A DNA stretch of 54,815 nucleotides from an uncultured Duganella sp. Lineage in GTDB: Bacteria; Pseudomonadota; Gammaproteobacteria; Burkholderiales; Burkholderiaceae. Below the pieces are notes generated by a model, which saw only the letters and a program-made list of their open reading frames with translations, had not been told where the DNA came from and searched no databases. Shown in pieces: positions 25,148-33,687 of this stretch; the stretch's first letter is position 1; every line of letters begins with the position of its first letter. The stretch covers positions 1-54,815 of the forward strand of contig CAMLRG010000006.1 in NCBI GenBank assembly GCA_946482335.1, written 5' to 3'. The translations under genes and the position numbers were made by a program.

Positions 25148-26316
25148 CGGCCCGCCCCGCCCTGCAATGCCGGCGTGGAGGCCATCGCCGGGGCGCCTGG
25201 CGCGGTGCCACCGGCGCTAGTTGCCGTGGCCGTCGTGCAGGTGGCGGTGGGCGTCGCAGCGATGGCAGTCGCGGCGGCGGTGTCGCCAGCGGCGGCCGAG
25301 GCGGCGGTAGCTGCAGTGGCGGCGGTCGCGACGTTGACCGCGGCGGCGGTGGGGATCATCGCGCGGTGGTAGGCTGCGGGCGCAACGTCGGGCATGGTGC
25401 TGCAATTGCCGTCCGCGCCGGCGACTGGCTGGCTGCATGGCTTGTCGCGGTCGAGCGACCAGAAATGCAGCCCGGCCAGGCCGAGTCGATGCACGGCGGC
25501 GGCGGTTAGCCGCGCGTCTTCCAGCGTGTAGACGTTTTCCACGACGTCATTAACGCCGATCATCGGCGTCAGCGCGATTTGCGACAGCGGCACCCTGTAC
25601 TTGCTTTCGACATTGCGCGCTGCCTGGATGGCGGAGGCGCCCATATCGCAGACGCTGCCGCGCAGCACGCACGCCTGCTTACTGGCGGGGCCGTAATCCA
25701 TCACCATCAGGTTCAACACGAAGTCGCGCACGCCGTGGCGGCGCAGGGCTGCCAGCACGGTTTCGCCGGTCTTGTTCAGGCTATGGTTGCTGCCGTCGGA
25801 GGCGGCGTGGGTCGCCACGGTGAAGCTGTAGCGCAGCTTGGGGTATTTTCGCTGCACGTGGCGCACGCGCTTGATCAGGGACTCGATCTGCGCCGGGCTT
25901 TGCTCCGCTTCGATGTCGAAGTCGAAACCTACCAACCGTGGCGACATATAGCGCGCCACAAAGCGCTCCATGCCGGTATCGCTGCCACAGGTGAAGACGC
26001 CACCCTGCCCGCCTGTCGAGATGATGTAGTCGTTTGCCGCATTGGCGACGTTGGCGTCAGCAACCGCCTGGCCCGGCACCTTGCCAGGCCAGACTTCTTC
26101 GCCGCACTCGCCGTTGGCGAATGCCCAGCTCAGCGCGGTGCCTGCTGCCAGCGGTGCGCCATCGGGCGCTATGGCGCTGGCGCGCGGCACCGTGCCGGCC
26201 GGCGCCAGCCCGAAGAATTGGTAAGGGCCAAATGCCACGCGCGGCGCGGCATCGGCGGCGCCCGACGCGAAAGCGGCGGTGGCAGCGGCCAGAGCCGCCA
26301 GGATCGATCGTTTCAT
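25144..26316 (-). CDS. Exported GH18-like (chitinase-type) glycosidase with Ala/Thr-rich tail
   Basis: The 390-aa product has a signal peptide (MKRSILAALA, cleavage near ADA at 23). The domain at about 25-322 has the TIM-barrel features of glycoside hydrolase family 18: GFDFDIEAE at about 130-138 contains the DxDxE catalytic motif with Glu136 as likely acid, LMVMDYG at 203-209 holds the Met-Asp-Tyr strand, and HFWSLDRD at 284-291 the C-terminal Trp. The last about 65 residues are a low-complexity Ala/Thr tail without a domain. It probably cuts chitin-type or related oligosaccharides in the periplasm or outside. The 4-nt overlaps on both sides place it in one operon with nagX and the cupin gene. 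Confidence 0.82.
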   Translation of the reverse strand: MKRSILAALAAATAAFASGAADAAPRVAFGPYQFFGLAPAGTVPRASAIAPDGAPLAAGTALSWAFANGECGEEVWPGKVPGQAVADANVANAANDYIISTGGQGGVFTCGSDTGMERFVARYMSPRLVGFDFDIEAEQSPAQIESLIKRVRHVQRKYPKLRYSFTVATHAASDGSNHSLNKTGETVLAALRRHGVRDFVLNLMVMDYGPASKQACVLRGSVCDMGASAIQAARNVESKYRVPLSQIALTPMIGVNDVVENVYTLEDARLTAAAVHRLGLAGLHFWSLDRDKPCSQPVAGADGNCSTMPDVAPAAYHRAMIPTAAAVNVATAATAATAASAAAGDTAAATAIAATPTATCTTATATSAGGTAPGAPAMASTPALQGGAGR

Positions 26317-27116
26317 GCTTCATTCCCCTCAGTGGCCAGCGCCAGCACCGAAGCCTTGTCCAGGCCCGGCGCGGCAGGCGCACTCCACCAATAATTGACC
26401 ATCACATTCAGCACCCCGATCGATTCCACGTGGTGCCACCAAAATGAGGGAAGGTACAGCGCATCGCCCGGCTCCAGCTCGACCACGATGGCGTGCTTCT
26501 GCGCTTCGCGGAAGCGCGGGTAGCGTTCGAAGTCCGGCGCGCGGAAATCCACCAGGCTGATGGGCGTCGGCGTGGGGGCGAAGTCCAGGGGCCCGATGTA
26601 CAGGTTGGCCGCCTGACCGGGCGGGAACAGCGTAAACCGCCGCCGCCCGCTCACCACACACGCCAGGTTATGCGACTCGTCGAAATGCGCCGGCGTCACG
26701 ACCTCATTGCCCAGCCAGAGCCGGGGCCGCGCCATGGCGTCCAGCAATGGCTGCGGATTCGCCGCGGCGAAGCCAGGCAGGCATTCATCCAGCAGCGCGC
26801 TTTGCATCGCCACCGCTGGTGCGCGCTCGAACTGCGAATAGCGCGCCACCTGTTCGATCACCTGCGACACCGTGCGTTTGCTGCGGGCGAAGTTGAAGCC
26901 TTTCATGTCCGGCGTATAGAACAGGCGCCCACGCGCTTCCGGCGGCATCATCACCGCATCGCAGACGCCGCCGCGGTCGAACTGCATCAGGTAGCCGCAC
27001 AGCGCTTCTGGCCCCTGCCGCGAGGCGCGCACGGCGGCCCAGTCGCGCACCAGGCCGCGCAGGACTGCCGGCTGCTGCCGGGCCACCACCTCTTGCTGAA
27101 AGCGCACTGCATCCAT
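26313..27116 (-). CDS. Cupin-like (JmjC/cupin_8) protein of the TonB-receptor locus
   Basis: From the ATG at 27116, preceded by AGGGGG, the product is 267 aa starting MDAVRFQQEVVARQQPAVLR. It is a cupin_8-type double-stranded beta-helix: PAHFDESHNLACVVSGRRRF contains the HxD pair and SFWWHHVESI the distal His of the Fe(II) site. Proteins of this sort are common beside TonB-dependent receptors for glycans in Xanthomonas- and Caulobacter-like systems; their substrate is unknown. The frame is open 19 codons further upstream, but this overlaps the terminator stem and is unlikely to be used. Confidence 0.82.
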   Translation of the reverse strand: MDAVRFQQEVVARQQPAVLRGLVRDWAAVRASRQGPEALCGYLMQFDRGGVCDAVMMPPEARGRLFYTPDMKGFNFARSKRTVSQVIEQVARYSQFERAPAVAMQSALLDECLPGFAAANPQPLLDAMARPRLWLGNEVVTPAHFDESHNLACVVSGRRRFTLFPPGQAANLYIGPLDFAPTPTPISLVDFRAPDFERYPRFREAQKHAIVVELEPGDALYLPSFWWHHVESIGVLNVMVNYWWSAPAAPGLDKASVLALATEGNEA

Positions 27117-27133
27117 CCGACATACCCCCTCAT

Positions 27134-27158
27134 AAAAAAACCCCGCCGCAGCGGGGTT
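27134..27158 (-). terminator. Intrinsic terminator downstream of the TonB-dependent receptor gene
   Basis: On the minus strand a CCCCGC-TGCG-GCGGGG hairpin is flanked by AA and followed by seven T. It begins 20 nt after the receptor stop codon and ends before the cupin gene start. It should limit read-through so that the abundant receptor mRNA is separated from the lower-expressed cupin-GH18-nagX genes. Confidence 0.85.
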
Positions 27159-27177
27159 CCGGTCTTGCATCAAGCGA

Positions 27178-29952
27178 TCAATACTTGAAGCGCAGGCCCG
27201 CGTAGTACTGCACGCCGTTGGCGTAGAAGCGCGCCGGCTGGTCTTTATTGTAGACGTAGTTCTTCAGGATCGGATCGTTCAGGTTCTGGCCGCTCAGGGT
27301 GAAGGTCAGGTTCTTCGTGATCGAATAGTTGAAGGACGCCGACAGGGTGCCGATGGAATCCATGTACAGCGGCGTGCCACGGTCCTGGGCTGCCAGGAAA
27401 GACGAACGCCACGCATAGCTCACACGCACGTTGAACTTGTCGTTCTCATAGAACGCGCCGATGTTCGCAGTAGTCTTCGACGCGCCCAGCATGTCGCAGG
27501 GGTCGGCCGAAGTGGAAGTCTGCGTGTTCGGGCAGGTGCCGAACTTCTGCTTGGAGTCCGCCAGCGTCACGTTGGCGTCCCAGCCGAAGCCCGAACCCAG
27601 CGGCATCTGCAGGTTGAATTCCACGCCCTTCACGTCCGCATCGACATTGGTTGGCGAGGTGATCACGTATTCCGCGAATACCGGCTTGCCGCTCTGCTGC
27701 GAAGCACGACTGTCGATGAAGGTACCGCGGCTGGTGCCATAGCCCACGTAGTCCTTCAGGCCCATGTAGAAGATGCCGACGGAAGCCAGGGCGCGCGGTG
27801 CGAAGTACCACTGCAGGGTTGCGTCCAGGTTGTTCGACTTCGTTGGCTTCAGTGCCGCGTTGCCGCCGTTGCCGGTATGGGTTTCGTCGGTCAGCGATAC
27901 GGTGCCGCCCAGCGCGCCGAAATCAGGGCGGGTCATGGTGCGGGAAATACCGAAGCGCGCCACCACATCCTTGCTTACGTCAACACGCAGGTTGGCGCTT
28001 GGCAGGACTTCCGTGCCATTGTTTTCGATGCGGGTCTGCTGCACGAAACCACCCCATGGGAAGGCCGGCAGGTTCTGGCCAGGCAGCTGGTTCTGCAGGA
28101 TCTGGTAACCGTTCGACTCGCCTTCGGTACGTACCACGCGCACGCCCGCATTGCCGCTCCACATATCGCCTTCGAATTCACCCATGGCGTAGATGGCCTT
28201 GGTTTTTTCTTCCAGGTTGAACATATCCGGGTAATAGGTGCGCTCGATGCTGCGGTTCGAGTGCACATTGCCCCACTCCTGCAGGATGGAGCGGTCGATC
28301 TGCCAGACGTTACGCGGGAAGTCGCCACCCAGGTCCTTGCCGAAGTCGCCCGGATAGGTGGTGCCGTTCCATGCCGGGTTGGTGTTGGCGGTTCCCGGTT
28401 CGGTGTTGGACCAGTTGGGGCCTTGTGCCACGGCGAAGTTGCTGCGTTTGTGCTTGGTGCCGCGCAGGCCGAACTTGATCTCACGCAGCGGGCCGGCTTC
28501 CAGCTTGAAGGCGGCGTCCAGCTGGCCATAGGTTTCCTCGTCGTCGGTGGTGGCCGGGCTGTAGCCGAACACCCAGTCCAGGATGGTGCCGGTAAACTTG
28601 GAAGTGTCGATGCTTGGGAACTTCACGGTGGCAGGCGAACCCAGGCCGTTCAGCTGGTAGCTCACGCCCGAGTTGTTGACGTCGCCTTCGTACACGCCTT
28701 GCGATGGGGTCTCGCCGCTGCCCTTGGTCTTGCCGATGGAGCCGCTGATGGTCCAGTCGTTATTCGGACGCCATTTGGCGGCGATGTCGCCGAACTCAGT
28801 CTTGGCGAAGGCGCCTTCGCGCACGATGTCGTCGACGATACCGTAACGCAGCGGGGCCGCCGCAGTGCCCTTGTTCGGGAACACGACGGAAGTCAGGGTA
28901 CCGTTGCGAACCGTGTAGGACTCGGGGATGACGTTGCCGCCGATGGCGCCATTGGCCGCCATGTCGGTCATGTAGTTACGGTTGTAGTTCGAGGCTTCCA
29001 GCTTGGAGTTGAAGTAGCTGGCTTCCAGCGAGAAGTCGCGGCTTGGCTTGACCTGGACGCTGACCATGCCGCCCTTGCGCTCGCGCTCCTGCTCGAACAG
29101 CGAAGAGCCGATCAGGCGCGGGTACCAGACGTTGGCCAGGTCCGGCTTGGCTTTGGCCAGGTCGCTGGTCGGGGAGATCTGGGTCCACTGCAGCAGTTCC
29201 TGGCCGTCGCGGCGCAGGCTGCGCTTCTCGGAGAACAGTTGCACCAGGGCGCCCAGGGTGCCGGTCTCGTTCTTCCAGTTAGCCAGTACGGAAATTTGCG
29301 GGTCGGTCTTGCCGGCCAGCGTGGAGTGCACGGCCTGCACGGTACCTTCCAGCACCAGCGGCTCCTTGAAGTCCAGCGGCTTGCGGGTGATCACGTCCAC
29401 GGTACCGGCTGCGCCGCCTTCCACCAGGTCGGCGGTCGGCGATTTGCGCACCACGACCTGGCCCACGATCTCGGAAGGCAGCAGCGAGTAGGAAGCAGTA
29501 CGGCCCACGGCGCCGCCCACCTGGTCCAGCACGAACCAGTCGCCCGACGACAGGGAGTGGCCGTTGATGGTGGTCTGGGTCAGCGAAGGTGCGGTGCCGC
29601 GCAGGCTGACACGGTCGTTCTCGTCGAAGCCGCCGGAGCCGGCGGCCGAGGTGGAGATGTTCACGCCGGGCAGGCGCTGCAGCGAGTCGGCCACGTTCTT
29701 GTCCGGCATCTTGCCGACGTCTTCGGCGGTGATCACTTCCACGTTGGCGGCGGCATTGCGCTTCACCGACAGCGACTGCTGCAGCGAACCGCGGATACCG
29801 GTAACGACCACCACGTTTTCGCCTTCCTTGGCTTCCTGCTGCTGCGCGAAGGCCGGTGCTGCCAGGCCCAGTGCCAGCACGGCGGTCGCGGTGGCGATCG
29901 GCGTCAGGACGGTGAGGTTGCGCGGTTTGACTGCTTCCTGATTGTGTTTCAT
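27178..29952 (-). CDS. TonB-dependent outer-membrane receptor, likely for amino-sugar oligosaccharides
   Basis: The 924-aa product has a signal peptide (cleavage after AFA, about 36), a TonB box (NVVVVTG at 46-52), a plug domain (about 60-200: EVITAEDVGKMPDKNVADSL, LQRLPGVNI) and a 22-strand-type barrel ending YYAGLRFKY with a C-terminal aromatic. It belongs to the large glycan-type receptor class (IPR010104 style) in Xanthomonas and Caulobacter relatives. The nagX, GH18-like and GntR neighbours suggest a chitin or GlcNAc oligosaccharide substrate. GGGGGAG precedes the ATG. Confidence 0.93.
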   Translation of the reverse strand: MKHNQEAVKPRNLTVLTPIATATAVLALGLAAPAFAQQQEAKEGENVVVVTGIRGSLQQSLSVKRNAAANVEVITAEDVGKMPDKNVADSLQRLPGVNISTSAAGSGGFDENDRVSLRGTAPSLTQTTINGHSLSSGDWFVLDQVGGAVGRTASYSLLPSEIVGQVVVRKSPTADLVEGGAAGTVDVITRKPLDFKEPLVLEGTVQAVHSTLAGKTDPQISVLANWKNETGTLGALVQLFSEKRSLRRDGQELLQWTQISPTSDLAKAKPDLANVWYPRLIGSSLFEQERERKGGMVSVQVKPSRDFSLEASYFNSKLEASNYNRNYMTDMAANGAIGGNVIPESYTVRNGTLTSVVFPNKGTAAAPLRYGIVDDIVREGAFAKTEFGDIAAKWRPNNDWTISGSIGKTKGSGETPSQGVYEGDVNNSGVSYQLNGLGSPATVKFPSIDTSKFTGTILDWVFGYSPATTDDEETYGQLDAAFKLEAGPLREIKFGLRGTKHKRSNFAVAQGPNWSNTEPGTANTNPAWNGTTYPGDFGKDLGGDFPRNVWQIDRSILQEWGNVHSNRSIERTYYPDMFNLEEKTKAIYAMGEFEGDMWSGNAGVRVVRTEGESNGYQILQNQLPGQNLPAFPWGGFVQQTRIENNGTEVLPSANLRVDVSKDVVARFGISRTMTRPDFGALGGTVSLTDETHTGNGGNAALKPTKSNNLDATLQWYFAPRALASVGIFYMGLKDYVGYGTSRGTFIDSRASQQSGKPVFAEYVITSPTNVDADVKGVEFNLQMPLGSGFGWDANVTLADSKQKFGTCPNTQTSTSADPCDMLGASKTTANIGAFYENDKFNVRVSYAWRSSFLAAQDRGTPLYMDSIGTLSASFNYSITKNLTFTLSGQNLNDPILKNYVYNKDQPARFYANGVQYYAGLRFKY

Positions 29953-30229
29953 TTACTCCCCCAATGGTGTGGATCCCGTGGATCCGGTCTCAACTTAAAA
30001 ATCTACTCCACTACAAAACCAATCGAGCGCCAATATACCCCGTTTGAATACCAGAACACTACCAATTTTCATATTTTTTTCACATGTTGTACTGAAAAGA
30101 CATACCACTTTGTCCAGAAAACGGCATTGTTAGCGCTATCTCATGGGGAAGCGTGATTCGGCTCAATGCATACCTCTGGTCAGAAGGTCTTTTTTTGGTA
30201 TTATCGGCCGCACCACAAAGGGAGACCAC
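29953..30229. promoter_or_regulatory. Divergent control region between receptor operon and GntR regulator
   Basis: This AT-rich 277-nt gap must contain both promoters. ACCACT at 30104-30109 and CTGGTC at 30176-30181 match the half-sites of the ACTGGTCTAGACCA-type operators of HutC-class GntR regulators such as NagR/DasR. Several TGGTA copies lie on the minus strand at 30053-30066. No full palindrome is visible. A TATTAT 17 nt after CTGGTC could be the -10 of the regulator, which would put the half-site over the -35 region (autoregulation). All operator calls are tentative. Confidence 0.45.
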
Positions 30230-30970
30230 ATGGCAACGCTCGCGCAAATCATGGAAGACCTGGTGCAGACCAGTAGCCAGCCGCTTTATCAGCTGTTGCA
30301 GCGGGCCTTGCGCGAGGCGATCAACCTCCAGGTCTTCGGTCCGGAGGAAGCCCTGCCGGCGGAACGCCAGCTGGCAGCGGACTTGAACATCTCCCGCATC
30401 ACGGTGCGCAAGGCCATCGATGGCCTGGTGGAAGAAGGCTTGCTGGTGCGCCGGCCGGGGTCGGGCAATTTCATCAACACCCGGATCGAGAAGAATTTCG
30501 CCAAGCTGACGTCCTTTTCGGAGGACATGCGCTCGCGCGGGCGGACGCCGCGCAGCGTGTGGCTGAAGAAGGCCGAGGGCACGGTCACGCCGGAAGAGGC
30601 CTTGCGTTTGCGGCTTAGCCCCGGCGCGCCGGTGTACCGTTATCACCGGATCCGCTTTGCGGACGATGTGCCGATGTGCGTGGAATACGCGACCATCGTG
30701 GCCGATGCCCTGCCTGCGCTGGAGGCGGTGGATGTGTCGATGTATGAAGCGCTGGAAGCGGCGGGACATCGTCCAGTACGGGCGCTCCAGCGTTTGTCGG
30801 CCTTGCTGCTGACCGGCGAACAGGCCAGGCTGCTGCAGGCGAAGGAAGGCGACGCCGGCCTGGCCGTCGAACGCCTTGGCTTTCTGCGCGACGGCCGCGC
30901 CGTGGAATTCTGCCGCTCGATCTTCCGTGGCGACATGTACGACTTTGTCGCCGAACTATCTACGCCCTGA
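30230..30970 (+). CDS. GntR family (HutC subfamily) transcriptional regulator, likely amino-sugar responsive
   Basis: The ATG at 30230 has AGGGAG before it and gives 246 aa. The N-terminal winged-helix domain includes PLYQLLQRALREAI (about 18-31), LPAERQLAADLNISRITVRK and LVEEGLLVRRPGSGNFI, the standard GntR recognition region. The C-terminal UTRA domain (about 85-235: SFSEDMRSRGRTP, VYRYHRIRFADDVPMCVE, FCRSIFRGDMYDFVAEL) is the ligand sensor in HutC-type members, which for NagR/DasR-like proteins is an amino-sugar phosphate. It lies divergent to the TonB receptor, presumably repressing it. The frame is open 29 codons upstream without a ribosome site. Confidence 0.9.
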   Translation: MATLAQIMEDLVQTSSQPLYQLLQRALREAINLQVFGPEEALPAERQLAADLNISRITVRKAIDGLVEEGLLVRRPGSGNFINTRIEKNFAKLTSFSEDMRSRGRTPRSVWLKKAEGTVTPEEALRLRLSPGAPVYRYHRIRFADDVPMCVEYATIVADALPALEAVDVSMYEALEAAGHRPVRALQRLSALLLTGEQARLLQAKEGDAGLAVERLGFLRDGRAVEFCRSIFRGDMYDFVAELSTP

Positions 30971-30975
30971 TTATC

Positions 30976-33672
30976 TCAATCCAGCCTGGTGACGCGCAGT
31001 TCCAGTTCCGATGTAAGGGCGGTGCTGGCAGCCAATGGCTGGTCGCAAAATGCCAGGCATAAGCTGCGGTGCGTAGACGGCAGGGACGGCATCTCATCAA
31101 GCACCTGCCAAGCCTGCACCTTAACCAGAATCACCTTGCCAGTGTTTGCGCCGATCGCACAAAACTCCCCGTCCTTGCTCCAGCTGATTGTGCGCGCACC
31201 ACCGGCTGGAAACTCCGTGACCCGGCGCCCATATGCCGCATCCCAAACCGTCACCTGGCTTTGTGGCCCGGCACTGAGAATGAATTTTCCATCCGGCGAC
31301 CACGACAGAAGCGACGCCTCCTGAGGGGTTTCTGCGAAAAAGGATGGTTCGCCGTCCGTCCAGACCTGGATGGTATGGTCGTCCGAAGAGGTGGCGAATC
31401 TGCGTCCCGAAGGCTCCCAGGCCACAGCGAGTACACTGCCCCGATGTCCTCGGCGCCTGATCACCTTCCCCGTATCCCGGTTCCAGATCACGACCACGCT
31501 TCCTGAGCATGAAACGATACGATTGTCGATTGGTGACCACGCAACACAACGAATCGGCTCGTCATGTTGTTCCGCCAGTACCGGCTCGTCAACGAGTCCG
31601 GTCTCGGCCCTGAGCACTCGAACCACCCGGTCATCGCCACCCAGCACCAGGCATGCCCCTTCCGGCGACCATGCGATGCAACGTATATATTCGTCCAGCC
31701 CTTCGCGCCGCCTTTCGACAATCCTCTCTTCTTTGCCATCCGACGTCGCGACGATCACTTCAGACGTTCCTTCATATGACCACATATGCGTTCCGGTCGA
31801 AAGCTCCGTCAGCATAACGTGCCGCCCGATGCTGCCCGCAGCCAGGTATCGTCCGTCCGGCGACAGTGCAGCGCATCGGAACTGAAGCAAATGAGGACGA
31901 AGTTCCTTGAAACCGTCATTGCTGTAGGTCCTGATCGACTGGTCGGTCGATCCGGATGCGATCGCTCCGTTTGAAGACCATGCGACTGCCCTCACCGAAC
32001 CCAGGTGGCTAGGCTTTCTCTTTTCCGGCGTCGACCAGAATGCAAGGGAATCGAGGAGGTTTTGCTGGAGGCTGCGCCGAACAAGATCCGCGATATCAAT
32101 ATGTGTGACTGTCCTGTCCGAGGATCCGACAACCACTTCTTGCCCGTCCGGTGCCCACGCCAATGACAGGATCGAGTCACGGCACACACGCTTGGCACGG
32201 ATGACCTTCCAGGTAAGCGTATCGATCAGGATGAACTGCCCTGATATCAGGCCGGCCGCAATGTAGGCGGCTGGCGATGGCGAGCACGCGACGCACAACA
32301 CTTGCGCACGCTCGCGCTCGCGCGGAGCGACTGTTCCAGCAATATCAATTTCGGAAATCAGTTCGCCGCCGCGAACGTCCCAGATCCTGATGCGGCCATC
32401 CGTCGCTGCAGTTGCAAACCACTTGGCTCCTGGCGCAATTGCAATTCCCCTGATCCTGCCTTCATGCGCTGCGAATCGACGCACCTCCTTCTTTGCCCGA
32501 TAGCTGAAAATCCGCACAGTCCCATTGGCATAACCGCAGATCAGTGTGTTCCCATCGTCGGCCCAGCCAAGCGATCTCGCCCAGTCATCCGAACCAGGCC
32601 ATTCACACTCCAGCGCACCAGCCGGGAAACTCCAGACTTTCACCGCCCCATCTACCGAACAAGTGGCAAGACTCTTACCGTCGGGCGACCAGCAGACGCT
32701 TTTTACGGCATCCGCATGTGCTTCGATCGTCAACAGCAAATCGCTGGGATTTTCCCGCCATACGCGGACCGAACTGTCATCCGAGGCGGCCGCAAGGTAC
32801 CGAGAACAAGGGCTCCAGGCCAAGGCGTTGATCTCATTCGGCTTCCAAACGCCGATATTTGCGAGGTAGCCCGCCTTCTGCGGCTCGTTGATCCGTTTCG
32901 GCGCTGCATTGCCTGAAGCAGCTGGCAGCAATTCGCGAACGAAGCGATGAATGGTGAGCAGTTGTAGTGCCGATTTGGACTTTGGCTTGCAGATCGATGC
33001 GTGATCCTCGTCCAGGGGAATGGGAATCACGCCCGGGATTCCCGGGTCGGCGGAACTCTCGTCGACAACTATGACAGGCCCCATCGGCAGTTTTTCGCAA
33101 AACACGAGAACGCGACAGCCGAAAGTGTGGAGATTGGTCCTGAACCAGATGTTCAACTCCCGCAGCCGGGAATCGTTCAATTCAAGGTCTTTGGCCGCCG
33201 CCGAGGGCCGAAGCGTGGACCAGAAGCTTAACCAGTTCGCCAAGCGGGAGCCACTGTTCGGCGTAGCGAGGAAAGCAATGCCCTTCGTTGCACGGCTGAT
33301 CGCCAGCCATGCCGGTTGCTTGAATTCCTCGGCATGCCGCATCATTTGTTTTACGAGAAGGCCGCCAAGGCTATGGACTATAAAGATCAGCGGACGTTCG
33401 CCGATCCCATGCGCGGCAAGCAATGTCAGGACATTGGTGGCGCGGTCCGCCAGCGGCATGGCAGAACCAGTCCATTCGCTTTTGCTTGCCGGGTACCCAA
33501 GCGACCAGACGCCGACATGATTGAACTCGGCCGCCAACACTTCGGGCCAGAACAGGCCAGGTTGGCGCCATGTTTCGAGTGGATGCCCGTCCAGACCATG
33601 CACGAAGATCACGTCCGCCGCACGTTCCGCGGAGCAGCCTTGTATCGCAATCAATTCCGATGCACCACTCAT
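30976..33672 (-). CDS. Alpha/beta hydrolase fused to about fourteen WD40 repeats
   Basis: The 898-aa protein has a SERAC1/PGAP1-like serine hydrolase domain at about 20-255: VIFVHGLDGH (21-30) with the HG oxyanion turn, FIVHSLGGLLVKQ with nucleophile Ser101, and LDEDHASIC with His224; Asp or Glu candidates are near 193-205. From about 275 to 898 there are about fourteen WD40 repeats, for example WSPDGKSLATCSVDGAVKVW, APGAKWFATAATDGRIRIWD and WEPSGRRFATSSDDHTIQVW, enough for two seven-bladed propellers. No signal peptide or membrane span. Similar designs occur in filamentous cyanobacteria and some conflict or signalling systems. Function unknown. It is more AT-rich than neighbours, so transfer is possible, and it stands alone between two unrelated genes. 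Confidence 0.85.
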   Translation of the reverse strand: MSGASELIAIQGCSAERAADVIFVHGLDGHPLETWRQPGLFWPEVLAAEFNHVGVWSLGYPASKSEWTGSAMPLADRATNVLTLLAAHGIGERPLIFIVHSLGGLLVKQMMRHAEEFKQPAWLAISRATKGIAFLATPNSGSRLANWLSFWSTLRPSAAAKDLELNDSRLRELNIWFRTNLHTFGCRVLVFCEKLPMGPVIVVDESSADPGIPGVIPIPLDEDHASICKPKSKSALQLLTIHRFVRELLPAASGNAAPKRINEPQKAGYLANIGVWKPNEINALAWSPCSRYLAAASDDSSVRVWRENPSDLLLTIEAHADAVKSVCWSPDGKSLATCSVDGAVKVWSFPAGALECEWPGSDDWARSLGWADDGNTLICGYANGTVRIFSYRAKKEVRRFAAHEGRIRGIAIAPGAKWFATAATDGRIRIWDVRGGELISEIDIAGTVAPRERERAQVLCVACSPSPAAYIAAGLISGQFILIDTLTWKVIRAKRVCRDSILSLAWAPDGQEVVVGSSDRTVTHIDIADLVRRSLQQNLLDSLAFWSTPEKRKPSHLGSVRAVAWSSNGAIASGSTDQSIRTYSNDGFKELRPHLLQFRCAALSPDGRYLAAGSIGRHVMLTELSTGTHMWSYEGTSEVIVATSDGKEERIVERRREGLDEYIRCIAWSPEGACLVLGGDDRVVRVLRAETGLVDEPVLAEQHDEPIRCVAWSPIDNRIVSCSGSVVVIWNRDTGKVIRRRGHRGSVLAVAWEPSGRRFATSSDDHTIQVWTDGEPSFFAETPQEASLLSWSPDGKFILSAGPQSQVTVWDAAYGRRVTEFPAGGARTISWSKDGEFCAIGANTGKVILVKVQAWQVLDEMPSLPSTHRSLCLAFCDQPLAASTALTSELELRVTRLD

Positions 33673-33687
33673 GGGACGCCTCCACGC

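Noticed and set aside
27877..30156. 759-codon plus-strand frame opposite the TonB receptor gene
   Set aside because: Antisense shadow of a well-supported receptor gene, running into the intergenic region without a ribosome site.
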